Of a stretch of DNA of 64,000 nt, positions 8,844-19,291 are shown piece by piece; position 1 is the first letter of the stretch, and every line of letters starts with the position of its first letter. Source of the stretch: Bacteroides caecigallinarum (GTDB lineage Bacteria > Bacteroidota > Bacteroidia > Bacteroidales > Bacteroidaceae); assembly GCF_016901995.1 (NCBI RefSeq), contig NZ_JACJLE010000007.1, forward strand, positions 29,319-93,318. The letters run 5' to 3'. The notes beneath the pieces were generated by a model. It saw nothing but the letters and a program-made list of their open reading frames with translations, did not search any database and was not told the DNA's origin. The position numbers and the translations under genes are program-made.

Positions 8844-11411
8844 ATGAAAAGATATACTGTCATTTTCTTTCTGATACTGAACGTTCTTTCAGGTTTCAGC
8901 CAAAGCTATGTGGGAACCGTTGTCAATCAGGACTCCGGCAAGACTATTGATGGAGTATCTCTCTGCGTGCTCTCTTCCGACAGTCTGATTATCAGTTATG
9001 CCATTACCGACCAGAAAGGACGGTTTGAAATCAAGGTACCGGAAACAAAGCTGCAACCTGCTTTGCTTTCTTTTCAGGCATTGGGGTTCAAGAGAAAAAC
9101 AATGAAAATCGTTCCGGGACAGTCTGAATACAATGTGTAGCTTCAGGAAGAGGTTTATCAGCTACAAGCTGTAAAAGTATCTGCACAGAGGATTCAGCAA
9201 AAACAGGATACACTGGTATATTCGGTGGCAGGATTTGCCCAACCTCAAGACAGGAGCATAGCAGACGTTCTTGCCAAAATGCCAGGTATAGAGGTAAAAC
9301 CGGACGGAATGATCAGTTTCCAGGGGAAAAACATCAACAAGTTCTATATAGAAGGTATGGACTTGATGAACGACCGTTATGCCCTGGCTTCAAACAACAT
9401 TTCACGTAAGAGGGTAAAGGCAGTGGAGGTATTGCAGAACCATCAGCCGATCGAACTTCTGAAGGGTAAGCTTTTCAGCGAACAGGCTGCCATCAATCTG
9501 ATTCTGGAGGATGACAGCAAGATGAATCTCGTTGGTACTGCCGATGTAGGTTTAGGAGCAAATGCCGATGACATGCTATATAGCAATCGTCTGCTTGCCA
9601 TGCTCTTCAAGAAAAAATACCAGACTCTTTCACTCTACAAGAACGACAATACGGGTCTCGACCTGTATAACGAAGTCAATCCGATACGACTTTCTGATCT
9701 GTTGGAAAAACGTACTACTGAAGAGGATGCTTTGATTTCTTCTGTCACTACACAAAGGCCTGACATAGACCAGAACAGATACCGTTTCAACCGCTCTCAT
9801 CTGGTGGCTACCAACCATCTTTTCCAACTTGCTCCAAAGAGTACGCTACGTGCACAGGTAAGTTACTTCAATGATGTAGCCGAACGTAACAACTGGGTGG
9901 AGACCGACTATCTCCTTGCCGAAAATGCATCCGGTACCTTGATTGAAAGTCACTCCCTACATGAACGCAGAAACAGGCTGGATGCAAGCCTGAATTTCGA
10001 AATAAACCGTAAGGAACTTTATCTGAAAAATGAAAGCAAGGGAGCATTCGACTGGCTGGACTCTAAAAGTAACACTATATGGAATGACAACCGTTTACAG
10101 CTTTCTTCTTCTCCGGACAGAAGATATTTTTCGGATATACTTGATATAAAACTCCCGCTTTCCAATGATAAGTATCTGTCTGTTTCTTCCATAAACGGAT
10201 ATAATTATCATCCACAGGAACTTTCCCTTTACTCCGGTGAGAATCAGCGGGTGGATTATACCTCTTTTCAAACATATACAACGGCTGCCTTCCGTCACAG
10301 GTTCTTCGGTATGTATGCCAACTATCAGATTGGTTTTCAGGGACTTTTTCAGTCCCTTTCGGCTCAGATAGGAAATAATGAGACTTTGCCGTCACAACGC
10401 TTCAACCGCTATCTGCCACATATTGGATTAGGGTTAAACTATCAGACATCCGACTTTCAGGTGGAAGCGGAAGCCAAACTCCAAAGAATGGATATAAGGT
10501 TCCGACAACCTGAAACTTTGCAGCGCAAAGGTGAGTTTTATCCTGATGCGAAGCTGTTCTTGAAATATACGTTTTCAGGTACTTCCTTTATAAGTATGAC
10601 TTATCAATACGGCAAGCAGTTGGAAGATTTGAGGGATTTATATTCCGGATATCTTTTTACCTCTTATCGCACAATAGTAGATAATACACATGCTCCGGAA
10701 GCCAACAGCAATCACCGTGTCACGATGAACTATCAGTACAGCCACCCTATCAAGGGACTGTTCTTCTCTGTCTCTGCAACGGCCAGAAGAGCACAAAAGA
10801 AAACAGCCTACGAAAGTCGTCTGACGGAAGGTAATGAAGTGCTGGTGCGTAGCCTAACTGCTGCACCTCACCATGCCGATATGTATCTGGTTACTTCACG
10901 GCTCAGCAAATCATTCAGTGCATGGAAGAGTCTTCTGACACTTTCGGGTACATACATGCGTAATCAGGATGCCCTGCTTTATGGCGGAACGCTTACAGAC
11001 TATGATATGGACAGCTATTCGGCAGTCATTTCCTATTCAGGCCGTCCGTTATCCTGGCTTTCGGTAGAGTTGCGTTCTTTATGGCAACAGAACCGCATGC
11101 ACTCACCTTCTACCGATTCACGCGTCAACCAACTGAAGCATAGCATAGACCTTAATTTCCCTGTTACAGAGAAACTGATATTCAGTGTTTCCAATGCCTG
11201 TCACCAATCACTGGAAACCGACGAAAATTCCTGGTTTACTGACTTTGCGGCCAGTTATACTTATAGAAGACTGGAATTTCAACTGAAAGCCAATAACATT
11301 TTAGGAAAGTCCGTTTACGAGCGTGAGTTTGTCTCCTCTATCGAGCGGAATTATTATCGCTTCACACTTCGTCCGCGTGAATTCCTGGCAGGTGTATCAT
11401 TTACGTTCTGA
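8844..11411 (+). pseudogene. TonB-receptor-like outer-membrane protein interrupted by an in-frame TAG
   Basis: Two open segments in one frame (8844-9140 and 9141-11411) are split only by a TAG at 9138-9140. Together they would encode about 855 residues: a signal peptide (ending SGFSQ), a CarboxypepD_reg-like domain (SYVGTVVNQDSGKTIDGVSL), a plug region (VAGFAQPQDRSIADVLAKMP, then FQGKNINKFYIEGMDLM) and a long barrel ending in FLAGVSFTF. Translation straight after the stop, LQEEVYQLQAVKVSAQRIQ, is the linker expected between the regulatory domain and plug, and there is no frameshift. This layout is the usual partner of GLPGLI proteins. The remainder is well preserved, so the lesion is recent, a sequencing error, or a read-through site. 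Confidence 0.85.
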
Positions 11412-11443
11412 ATATCAAGTGGTATCGTAAAAAATATAAATTA

Positions 11444-11476
11444 TTGTCCGCTTTTTGAATCTTTTGTTTAACTTTG
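11444..11476 (+). promoter_or_regulatory. Promoter of the thiamine operon
   Basis: TAACTTTG at 11469-11476 is an exact match to the Bacteroides -7 consensus and lies just before the TPP riboswitch. A weak -33-like TTG is at 11444. Transcription would start about 8 nt downstream, placing the whole aptamer in the leader. Confidence 0.65.
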
Positions 11477-11491
11477 CGTCCGAAGTAAAGA

Positions 11492-11572
11492 CAAAGGGGT
11501 GCCCAAAGAATAAAACCCGGGCTGAGATTATACCCTATGAACCTGATGCGGTTAATACCGACGAAGGGATTG
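11492..11572 (+). ncRNA. TPP riboswitch (THI element)
   Basis: The thi-box core is unmistakable: GGGGTGCCC at 11496-11504, then GGGCTGAGATTATACCC (11519-11535), then GAACCTGATGCGGTTAATAC followed by GACGAAGGGA. These form the P2/P3 pyrimidine-binding arm (CTGAGA) and the P4/P5 pyrophosphate-binding arm. It lies about 100 nt before thiS, so thiamine pyrophosphate should reduce expression of the thi operon. No strong terminator follows before thiS, which suggests control of translation. Confidence 0.95.
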
Positions 11573-11670
11573 TCCTCAAAAAAGACATCCGTCATAAGAT
11601 ATTCTCTCAAGCTGTAATTCTTACATTCTCTTTGTGTTTGCTTTGACTAACATTTTAAAACAAGTCATTT

Positions 11671-11871
11671 ATGAAAATACAAGTAAACAACAAAGAGACA
11701 GAACTCACTCAAGGCAATAATGTTGCATCGCTTGCACAACAGCTCGAACTTCCACAGCAGGGAGTGGCAGTTGCTCTTAATAACCGTATGATTCCCCGTA
11801 GCCAGTGGGCTGAACAGGAAATCAAGGAAGGCGACAGTCTTGTAATAATAAAAGCAGCTTGCGGAGGATAA
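11671..11871 (+). CDS. thiS: Sulfur carrier protein ThiS
   Basis: A 66-residue ubiquitin-like carrier that donates sulfur, as a C-terminal thiocarboxylate, to thiazole synthase. The beta-grasp start MKIQVNNKETEL and the required C-terminal Gly-Gly (KAACGG) are present. It is the first gene after the TPP riboswitch and is followed 4 bp later by thiE. Adenylation of its C terminus would be carried out by the ThiF-like protein encoded at about 16.8 kb. Confidence 0.95.
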   Translation: MKIQVNNKETELTQGNNVASLAQQLELPQQGVAVALNNRMIPRSQWAEQEIKEGDSLVIIKAACGG

Positions 11872-11875
11872 TGAT

Positions 11876-12520
11876 ATGGATACTAAAGCATTCAAATTAC
11901 AGTTCATCACTCATTTCACAGAACAGTATTCTTATCTGGATTCGGCACGTATGGCTCTTGAAGGCGGTTGCCGATGGATTCAACTGCGCATGAAGGATGC
12001 TTCCGACGAGGAAGTGGAAGCAATTGCCATAAAGGTTCAGGAATTATGCAAACAGTATAATGCAACCTTCATCATAGACGACCGTGTGGAACTTGTCAAG
12101 AAACTGAAAGCCGACGGTGTACACCTGGGAAAGAACGACATGCCTATAGCTGAAGCAAGAAGAATATTGGGAAATGAATTCATTATAGGTGGAACAGCCA
12201 ACACTTTCGATGACGTTAAGGCACATTACCTTTCAGGTGCCGACTATATTGGTTGCGGTCCGTTCCGTTTCACAACTACCAAGAAAAAATTAAGCCCGAT
12301 ATTAGGTCTTGAAGGCTACCGCTCAATCACCAGTCAGATGAAAGCCGAAGGAATCAACCTGCCGATAGTCGCAATAGGCGGTATCACAATTGATGATATT
12401 CCTGAAATAATGCAAACCGGAGTGACTGGCATTGCGCTAAGCGGAACTATACTAAGAGCTGAAAATCCGGTGGAAGAAACAAGGAAAATTGTGGAGATGG
12501 TGGAGAGAAGCAGTTGTTAG
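11876..12520 (+). CDS. thiE: Thiamine phosphate synthase
   Basis: Joins hydroxymethylpyrimidine pyrophosphate and thiazole phosphate to thiamine phosphate; 214 residues, a TIM barrel. Visible motifs are GGCRWIQLRMKD (pyrimidine site), the DDR and DGVHLGKND phosphate and metal-binding segments, GPFRFTTTKK (pyrophosphate loop) and AIGGI near the C terminus. All residues of the ThiE signature are retained, in contrast to the second ThiE/TenI-like gene at 17.5 kb, so this copy is the likely functional synthase. The 55-bp gap to thiG contains short direct repeats of AACTCAA-like heptamers. Confidence 0.95.
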   Translation: MDTKAFKLQFITHFTEQYSYLDSARMALEGGCRWIQLRMKDASDEEVEAIAIKVQELCKQYNATFIIDDRVELVKKLKADGVHLGKNDMPIAEARRILGNEFIIGGTANTFDDVKAHYLSGADYIGCGPFRFTTTKKKLSPILGLEGYRSITSQMKAEGINLPIVAIGGITIDDIPEIMQTGVTGIALSGTILRAENPVEETRKIVEMVERSSC

Positions 12521-12575
12521 ATTTTATCTAACTTAAAAACTCAAGAACTTAAGAACTCAAAAACTCATAACATAT

Positions 12576-15064
<2,489 letters not shown>

Positions 15065-15065
15065 G

Positions 15066-15561
15066 AATTAAAAATTAATAATGGGTGGATGTTTACATAA
15101 TGTATCATATTTTCATTAGAATAATATTCATCCATATTATCACAAACAAATATGAGTACTGACAATTTAATTGATAATAAATCTGTACAATTTGCTTTAA
15201 GAATAATAAAAGCATACCAATTTCTCTCTACTGAAAAGAAAGAGCTGGTAATGTCCAAGCAGTTGTTACGCAGTGGTACGGCAATAGGAGCGTTAATAAA
15301 AGAAGCCGAATTTGCTGAAAGTAAAAATGACTTCATTCACAAACTGCATATTGCGCTGAAAGAAGCTAACGAAACAAGCTATTGGCTCCTGCTACTATCT
15401 GAGTCTAACTACATTGACAAAGCTTCATATTTATCAATAGATGCAGATTGTAATGAAATTATCAAATTGTTGGTAAGCATAATAAAATCCTGTAAGTCAA
15501 ACATCAAAAACAATAATTTGACTGACAGCAACATTTAATTCTTAATTATTAATTTTTAATT
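15066..15561. repeat. Perfect 17-bp inverted repeats flanking the four-helix-bundle gene
   Basis: AATTAAAAATTAATAAT at 15066-15082 is the exact reverse complement of 15545-15561. The pair brackets the four-helix-bundle gene and nothing else, inside the thi operon. Low base complexity makes chance similarity easier, but the match is perfect over its length and stops precisely at both ends. More copies of the same AT word extend the right end (15536-15571). Confidence 0.7.
15152..15538 (+). CDS. Four helix bundle protein (S23/IVS-type family)
   Basis: A 128-residue protein of the family first seen as ORFs in 23S rRNA intervening sequences and related to Avd of diversity-generating retroelements. 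The diagnostic stretch is SKQLLRSGTAIGALIKEAEF followed by AESKNDFIHKL and ALKEANETSYWLLLL, giving four amphipathic helices. It has no place in thiamine synthesis yet splits thiC from thiH, and is bordered by perfect 17-bp inverted repeats 69 bp before the start and 6 bp after the stop. In Bacteroidales such genes are found singly in many unrelated operons. Function unknown; nucleic-acid binding is inferred for the family. An ATG-led start with no competitor supports the call. Confidence 0.85.
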   Translation: MSTDNLIDNKSVQFALRIIKAYQFLSTEKKELVMSKQLLRSGTAIGALIKEAEFAESKNDFIHKLHIALKEANETSYWLLLLSESNYIDKASYLSIDADCNEIIKLLVSIIKSCKSNIKNNNLTDSNI

Positions 15562-15575
15562 ATTAATTATCCAAC

Positions 15576-16712
15576 ATGTTTAGTGACGAACTTGAAAAAA
15601 TAAGCTGGGAGGAAACAACCAAAGCCATCTACTCCAAAACCGAGGCAGACGTGATACGTGCCCTCGGCAAGAGTCGCTGCGATGTAGATGACTTTATGGC
15701 ACTCATCTCTCCGGCTGCAGAAAAATTTCTTGAACCGATGGCGCGACTCAGCAAGAAATATACTGAAGAACGTTTCGGACGTACAATGTCTATGTTTATA
15801 CCATTGTATATAACAAATTCATGTACAAACTCATGCGTGTATTGCGGATTCCACATCAGCAACCCGATGGCACGTACCATACTTACACCTGAAGAAATTG
15901 AGAACGAATATAAAGCCATAAAGAAACTAGGCCCGTTCGAAAATCTGCTTATCGTAACAGGTGAAAATCCGGCAAAAGCAGGTGTACCATACATAGCCAA
16001 AGCACTTGACCTGGCTAAACCTTATTTCTCTAATCTTAAAATAGAGGTGATGCCTCTAAAGGCTGAAGAATATGCCGAGCTGGTAACACACGGATTGAAC
16101 GGAGTTATCTGTTTCCAGGAAACATACAACAAAGCCAGATACAATATCTACCATCCAAGAGGTATGAAATCGAAATTCGAATGGCGTGTAAACGGTTTTG
16201 ACCGTATGGGACAGGCAGGTGTTCACTCCATCGGTATGGGTGTACTTATCGGACTGGAAGACTGGCGTACAGACGTAACCATGATGGCATATCACCTACG
16301 CTATCTGCAGAAACATTACTGGAAGACAAAATACAGCGTGAACTTCCCGCGTATGCGTCCTGCAGAAAACGAAGGTTTCCAGCCTAATGTCATCATGAGT
16401 GACAAGGAGCTGGCCCAGGTTACTTTCGCCATGCGTATATTCGACCACGATGTAGATATCTCCTACTCTACACGCGAGCCGGCACATATCCGCGACAACA
16501 TGGCTTCGCTAGGTGTTACAACCATGAGTGCAGAAAGCAAGACCGAACCCGGAGGTTACTACACATATCCTCAGGCACTTGAGCAATTCCATGTAAGCGA
16601 CGAACGCACAGCCGTAGAAATAGACAAAGCTTTAAAAGCATTGGGACGTGAACCGGTATGGAAGGACTGGGATGCATCGTTCGACTGCATAAAGACAGGA
16701 AAGGCTGTCTGA
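15576..16712 (+). CDS. thiH: 2-iminoacetate synthase (tyrosine lyase)
   Basis: Radical SAM enzyme that cleaves tyrosine to p-cresol and dehydroglycine for thiazole formation; 378 residues. The cluster motif C-x3-C-x2-C is CTNSCVYC at about residue 85. Other ThiH blocks are VTGENP, FQETYN, YHPRGMKSKFEWR, GVLIGLEDWR and FPRMRPAE. The ATG at 15576 lies just 15 bp beyond the right inverted repeat, so the insertion must supply or preserve its ribosome-binding region. A terminator follows directly, making this the last gene under riboswitch control. Confidence 0.96.
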   Translation: MFSDELEKISWEETTKAIYSKTEADVIRALGKSRCDVDDFMALISPAAEKFLEPMARLSKKYTEERFGRTMSMFIPLYITNSCTNSCVYCGFHISNPMARTILTPEEIENEYKAIKKLGPFENLLIVTGENPAKAGVPYIAKALDLAKPYFSNLKIEVMPLKAEEYAELVTHGLNGVICFQETYNKARYNIYHPRGMKSKFEWRVNGFDRMGQAGVHSIGMGVLIGLEDWRTDVTMMAYHLRYLQKHYWKTKYSVNFPRMRPAENEGFQPNVIMSDKELAQVTFAMRIFDHDVDISYSTREPAHIRDNMASLGVTTMSAESKTEPGGYYTYPQALEQFHVSDERTAVEIDKALKALGREPVWKDWDASFDCIKTGKAV

Positions 16713-16726
16713 TTACGCAAATTCAG

Positions 16727-16773
16727 TACCGACGGCTTCGATATAATATATCCGATGCCGCCGGTATTTTTTT
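16727..16773 (+). terminator. Rho-independent terminator after thiH
   Basis: TACCGACGGC (16727-16736) pairs with GCCGCCGGTA (16757-16766) with one A-C mismatch, and seven Ts follow (16767-16773). The structure contains the ATG at 16755, which argues that the next gene starts at 16788 instead. Confidence 0.8.
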
Positions 16774-16787
16774 ACTTTAATATAAAG

Positions 16788-17480
16788 ATGGAAAGATACA
16801 ACAGACAAATCATTCTACCGGAATTAGGAGAAAACGGGCAAGAGAAACTAAAAAATGCCAAGGTACTTATTGTAGGTGTTGGTGGTCTTGGTTCGCCTAT
16901 AGCATTATATCTTACAGGTGCAGGAGTGGGAAACATAGGTCTGATAGACGATGATGTGGTGAGCGAGAGCAACCTGCAAAGACAAGTCCTGTATTCCGAA
17001 GCCGAAGTAGGAATGCCGAAAGCCATTCAGGCACAGAAAAGACTGAATGCTCTGAACAGTCAGATAAAAATAGATGCATACAACACACGTCTGACAAAAG
17101 AGAATGCCAAAGAGATAATCGGCAAATACGATATAGTGGTTGACGGATGTGATAATTTCAAAACCAGATACATCATAAATGACACTTGCGTCAAGCTTGG
17201 GAAAACATACGTCTATGGTGCAATTAGAGCTTTCGACGGGCAGGTATCCGTGTTCAACTACCAGGGCGGGAGAAACTATAGAGACCTGTTTCCCGATGAA
17301 GAAGAAATGCTGTCGATGCCAGCCCCTCCAAAAGGAGTGATCGGAGTAACTCCTGGCCTGGTCGGCTGCGTGCAGGCAAACGAAGTAATCAAGATAATCT
17401 GCGGTTTTGGCGAAATTCTTTCGGGCAAACTATGGTTTATTGACCTGAAAACACTGCAAACAAATACGATTTTACTGTAA
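16788..17480 (+). CDS. thiF: ThiF/MoeB/HesA-family adenylyltransferase
   Basis: E1-like enzyme expected to adenylate the C terminus of ThiS; about 230 residues. The start MERYNRQIILPELG is the family start. The nucleotide loop VGVGGLGSP and the adenylation residues (LQRQVLY, DGCDNFKTRY) are intact. The two zinc Cys pairs and the catalytic Cys of the usual CRTAG segment are missing: the region reads NYRDLFP and later PAPPKGVIGVTPG, and the C-terminal CxxC is absent. It therefore belongs to the short, zinc-less form. It lies after a terminator, so it is probably not fully controlled by the TPP riboswitch. A role with another sulfur carrier cannot be excluded. Confidence 0.85.
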   Translation: MERYNRQIILPELGENGQEKLKNAKVLIVGVGGLGSPIALYLTGAGVGNIGLIDDDVVSESNLQRQVLYSEAEVGMPKAIQAQKRLNALNSQIKIDAYNTRLTKENAKEIIGKYDIVVDGCDNFKTRYIINDTCVKLGKTYVYGAIRAFDGQVSVFNYQGGRNYRDLFPDEEEMLSMPAPPKGVIGVTPGLVGCVQANEVIKIICGFGEILSGKLWFIDLKTLQTNTILL

Positions 17481-17507
17481 AGATTAGGAATATTTCATTT
17501 TGGTTAC

Positions 17508-17515
17508 TAACTTTG
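17508..17515 (+). promoter_or_regulatory. Promoter -7 box for the TenI-like gene
   Basis: TAACTTTG matches the -7 consensus 23 bp before the ATG at 17539. This makes the in-frame TTG at 17500 an unlikely start. Confidence 0.55.
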
Positions 17516-17538
17516 CACTCAGATTTAGTGGTACACAC

Positions 17539-18147
17539 ATGAAACTGATATTGATAACTACTCCAGAATATTTTGTAGAGGAGGACCAAATACTAAATGC
17601 ACTCTTCGAAGAAGGGTTAGACATATTACATCTTCGCAAACCCGGAACAGAAGCGGTTTACGCAGAAAGACTGCTTACACTCATCCCGGAAAAATATCAT
17701 AAGAAAATAGTTATACACGACCATTTCTACTTATGCAACGAATATAAGTTGAAAGGTATTCATCTGAACAGCCGCAATCCTATTGCCCCGGACAATTATT
17801 CAGGACATATAAGTGCTTCTTGTCATACTCTTGAAGAAGTACAGGAGGACAAAAAGACTTGCGACTACGTGTTCCTTAGTCCGATATTCGACAGTATTTC
17901 AAAAGAAGGGTATTCATCTAAATTTACACCGGAAACAATACGTGAAGCCGTTAAAGCTGATATTATCGACAAGAAAGTCATTGCTTTAGGAGGTATAGAC
18001 GAGGAAAATATCCTAAGAGTTAAGGATTTCGGATTTGGAGGAGCTGCTATTTTGGGTGGACTTTGGTCGAAATTCAATCATAACTTTGACAACAATTATC
18101 AAGAACTTATAGACCATTTCAGGAAATTGAAACGCCTTGCAGATTAA
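17539..18147 (+). CDS. ThiE/TenI-superfamily protein
   Basis: A second thiamine-phosphate-synthase-fold protein of about 202 residues. The start MKLILITTPEYF at 17539 follows a promoter-like box, so the longer TTG start was rejected. It has the barrel motifs ILHLRKPG, GIHLNSRN, VFLSPIFDSISKEG and IALGGIDEEN, but the glycine and threonine-rich pyrophosphate loop of true ThiE is altered (compare GPFRFTTTKK in the thiE at 11.9 kb). This is typical of TenI, which aromatises the thiazole carboxylate tautomer. Either that role or a redundant synthase fits. It follows the ThiF-like gene by 58 bp on the same strand. Confidence 0.8.
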   Translation: MKLILITTPEYFVEEDQILNALFEEGLDILHLRKPGTEAVYAERLLTLIPEKYHKKIVIHDHFYLCNEYKLKGIHLNSRNPIAPDNYSGHISASCHTLEEVQEDKKTCDYVFLSPIFDSISKEGYSSKFTPETIREAVKADIIDKKVIALGGIDEENILRVKDFGFGGAAILGGLWSKFNHNFDNNYQELIDHFRKLKRLAD

Positions 18148-18174
18148 TACTTATTGTATTTTTCCTGCAAAACG

Positions 18175-18206
18175 TTTGCCTTACTTATATAAATGGTATA
18201 ACTTTG
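18175..18206 (+). promoter_or_regulatory. Promoter of prs
   Basis: TTTG at 18175-18178 and TAACTTTG at 18199-18206, separated by 20 bp, form a textbook Bacteroides -33/-7 pair, 31 bp before the prs start codon. Confidence 0.75.
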
Positions 18207-18237
18207 CAAACAAATCAAGGCAATATATCTATTTACA

Positions 18238-19179
18238 ATGAACGTACAATCACCTTTTAAAGTATTCTCTGGTACAAACTCGAGATACTTGGCAGAAAAA
18301 ATCTGCAACAGTTTAGGATGCGAACTTGGTAACATGAACATTACACATTTCGCAGATGGAGAATTTGCAGTTTCTTATGAAGAGTCAATCCGTGGTCAGC
18401 ACGTGTTCCTCGTTCAGTCAACATTCCCTAATTCAGACAATCTTATGGAATTGCTCCTTATGATTGATGCTGCTAAGCGTGCTTCTGCAAAGAGCATTAT
18501 CGCTGTTATTCCTTATTTCGGATGGGCTCGCCAGGACCGCAAGGACAAACCACGTGTTTCTATTGGTGCTAAACTTGTAGCAAATCTTCTTAGTGTAGCA
18601 GGTATCGACCGTCTGATTACAATGGACCTTCATGCAGATCAGATACAGGGATTTTTCGATATTCCTGTTGACCACTTGTATGCATCTACAATATTTGCTC
18701 CATATATCCAGTCTTTGAATTTGGAAAACCTTGTAATTGCTACTCCTGACGTTGGTGGTTCTAAGCGTGCAAGCACATATGCTAAATTCCTCGATGTTCC
18801 TTTGGTTCTTTGCCACAAGACTCGTGAAAAAGCAAACGTTGTAGCTTCTATGCAGATTATCGGTGACGTAAAAGGAAAAGATGTCGTTCTTGTTGACGAT
18901 ATGGTTGATACAGCAGGTACAATTACAAAAGCTGCTGACATCATGAAAGAAGCCGGAGCAAATTCAGTTAGAGCTATCGCTTCACACTGCGTTATGTCAG
19001 GTCCTGCTTCTGAACGTGTACAGAACTCTCAGTTGGAAGAAATCGTATTTACAGACAGTATCCCTTACGCAAACCGTTGCGCTAAGGTTAAACAGCTTTC
19101 AATTGCAGACATGTTTGCTGAAACTATCCGTCGTGTGATGACTAACGAATCAATCAGCTCACAATACTTGATTCCTTAA
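18238..19179 (+). CDS. prs: Ribose-phosphate pyrophosphokinase
   Basis: Makes PRPP from ribose-5-phosphate and ATP for nucleotide, His and Trp synthesis; 313 residues, the normal class I length. Conserved segments are FSGTNSRYLAEKI, FADGEFAVSYEESIRG, the flexible catalytic region FGWARQDRKDKPR, the divalent-cation site DLHADQIQGFF and the PRPP-binding loop VVLVDDMVDTAGTI. It is a single-gene unit with its own promoter and terminator. Codon use looks strongly biased (frequent CGT, GTT, GCT), fitting high expression. Confidence 0.97.
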   Translation: MNVQSPFKVFSGTNSRYLAEKICNSLGCELGNMNITHFADGEFAVSYEESIRGQHVFLVQSTFPNSDNLMELLLMIDAAKRASAKSIIAVIPYFGWARQDRKDKPRVSIGAKLVANLLSVAGIDRLITMDLHADQIQGFFDIPVDHLYASTIFAPYIQSLNLENLVIATPDVGGSKRASTYAKFLDVPLVLCHKTREKANVVASMQIIGDVKGKDVVLVDDMVDTAGTITKAADIMKEAGANSVRAIASHCVMSGPASERVQNSQLEEIVFTDSIPYANRCAKVKQLSIADMFAETIRRVMTNESISSQYLIP

Positions 19180-19202
19180 TATTCCGCACGATAAAAAAAT
19201 AT

Positions 19203-19260
19203 AAAGCGAAGAATCATAAAGCCTTATAAAACGGCTTATTGTGGTTCTTCGCTTTCTTTT
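19203..19260 (+). terminator. Terminator after prs
   Basis: AAAGCGAAGAA (19203-19213) pairs perfectly with TTCTTCGCTTT (19245-19255), with further inner pairing (AAGCC with GGCTT), followed by CTTTT. Confidence 0.8.
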
Positions 19261-19291
19261 GTAATATATTCTTACTCTCATTCTTTAATAT

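Noticed and set aside
12521..12575. Regulatory repeat between thiE and thiG
   Set aside because: AACTCAA-like heptamers are present but the tract is short and low in complexity, with no evident structure.
15152..15538. 23S rRNA intervening sequence
   Set aside because: The protein family is shared with such sequences, but no rRNA gene is present here; the gene is inside the thi operon.
16755..16787. Upstream start for the ThiF-like gene
   Set aside because: It lies within the terminator hairpin of thiH and adds residues absent from the family start MERYNRQ.
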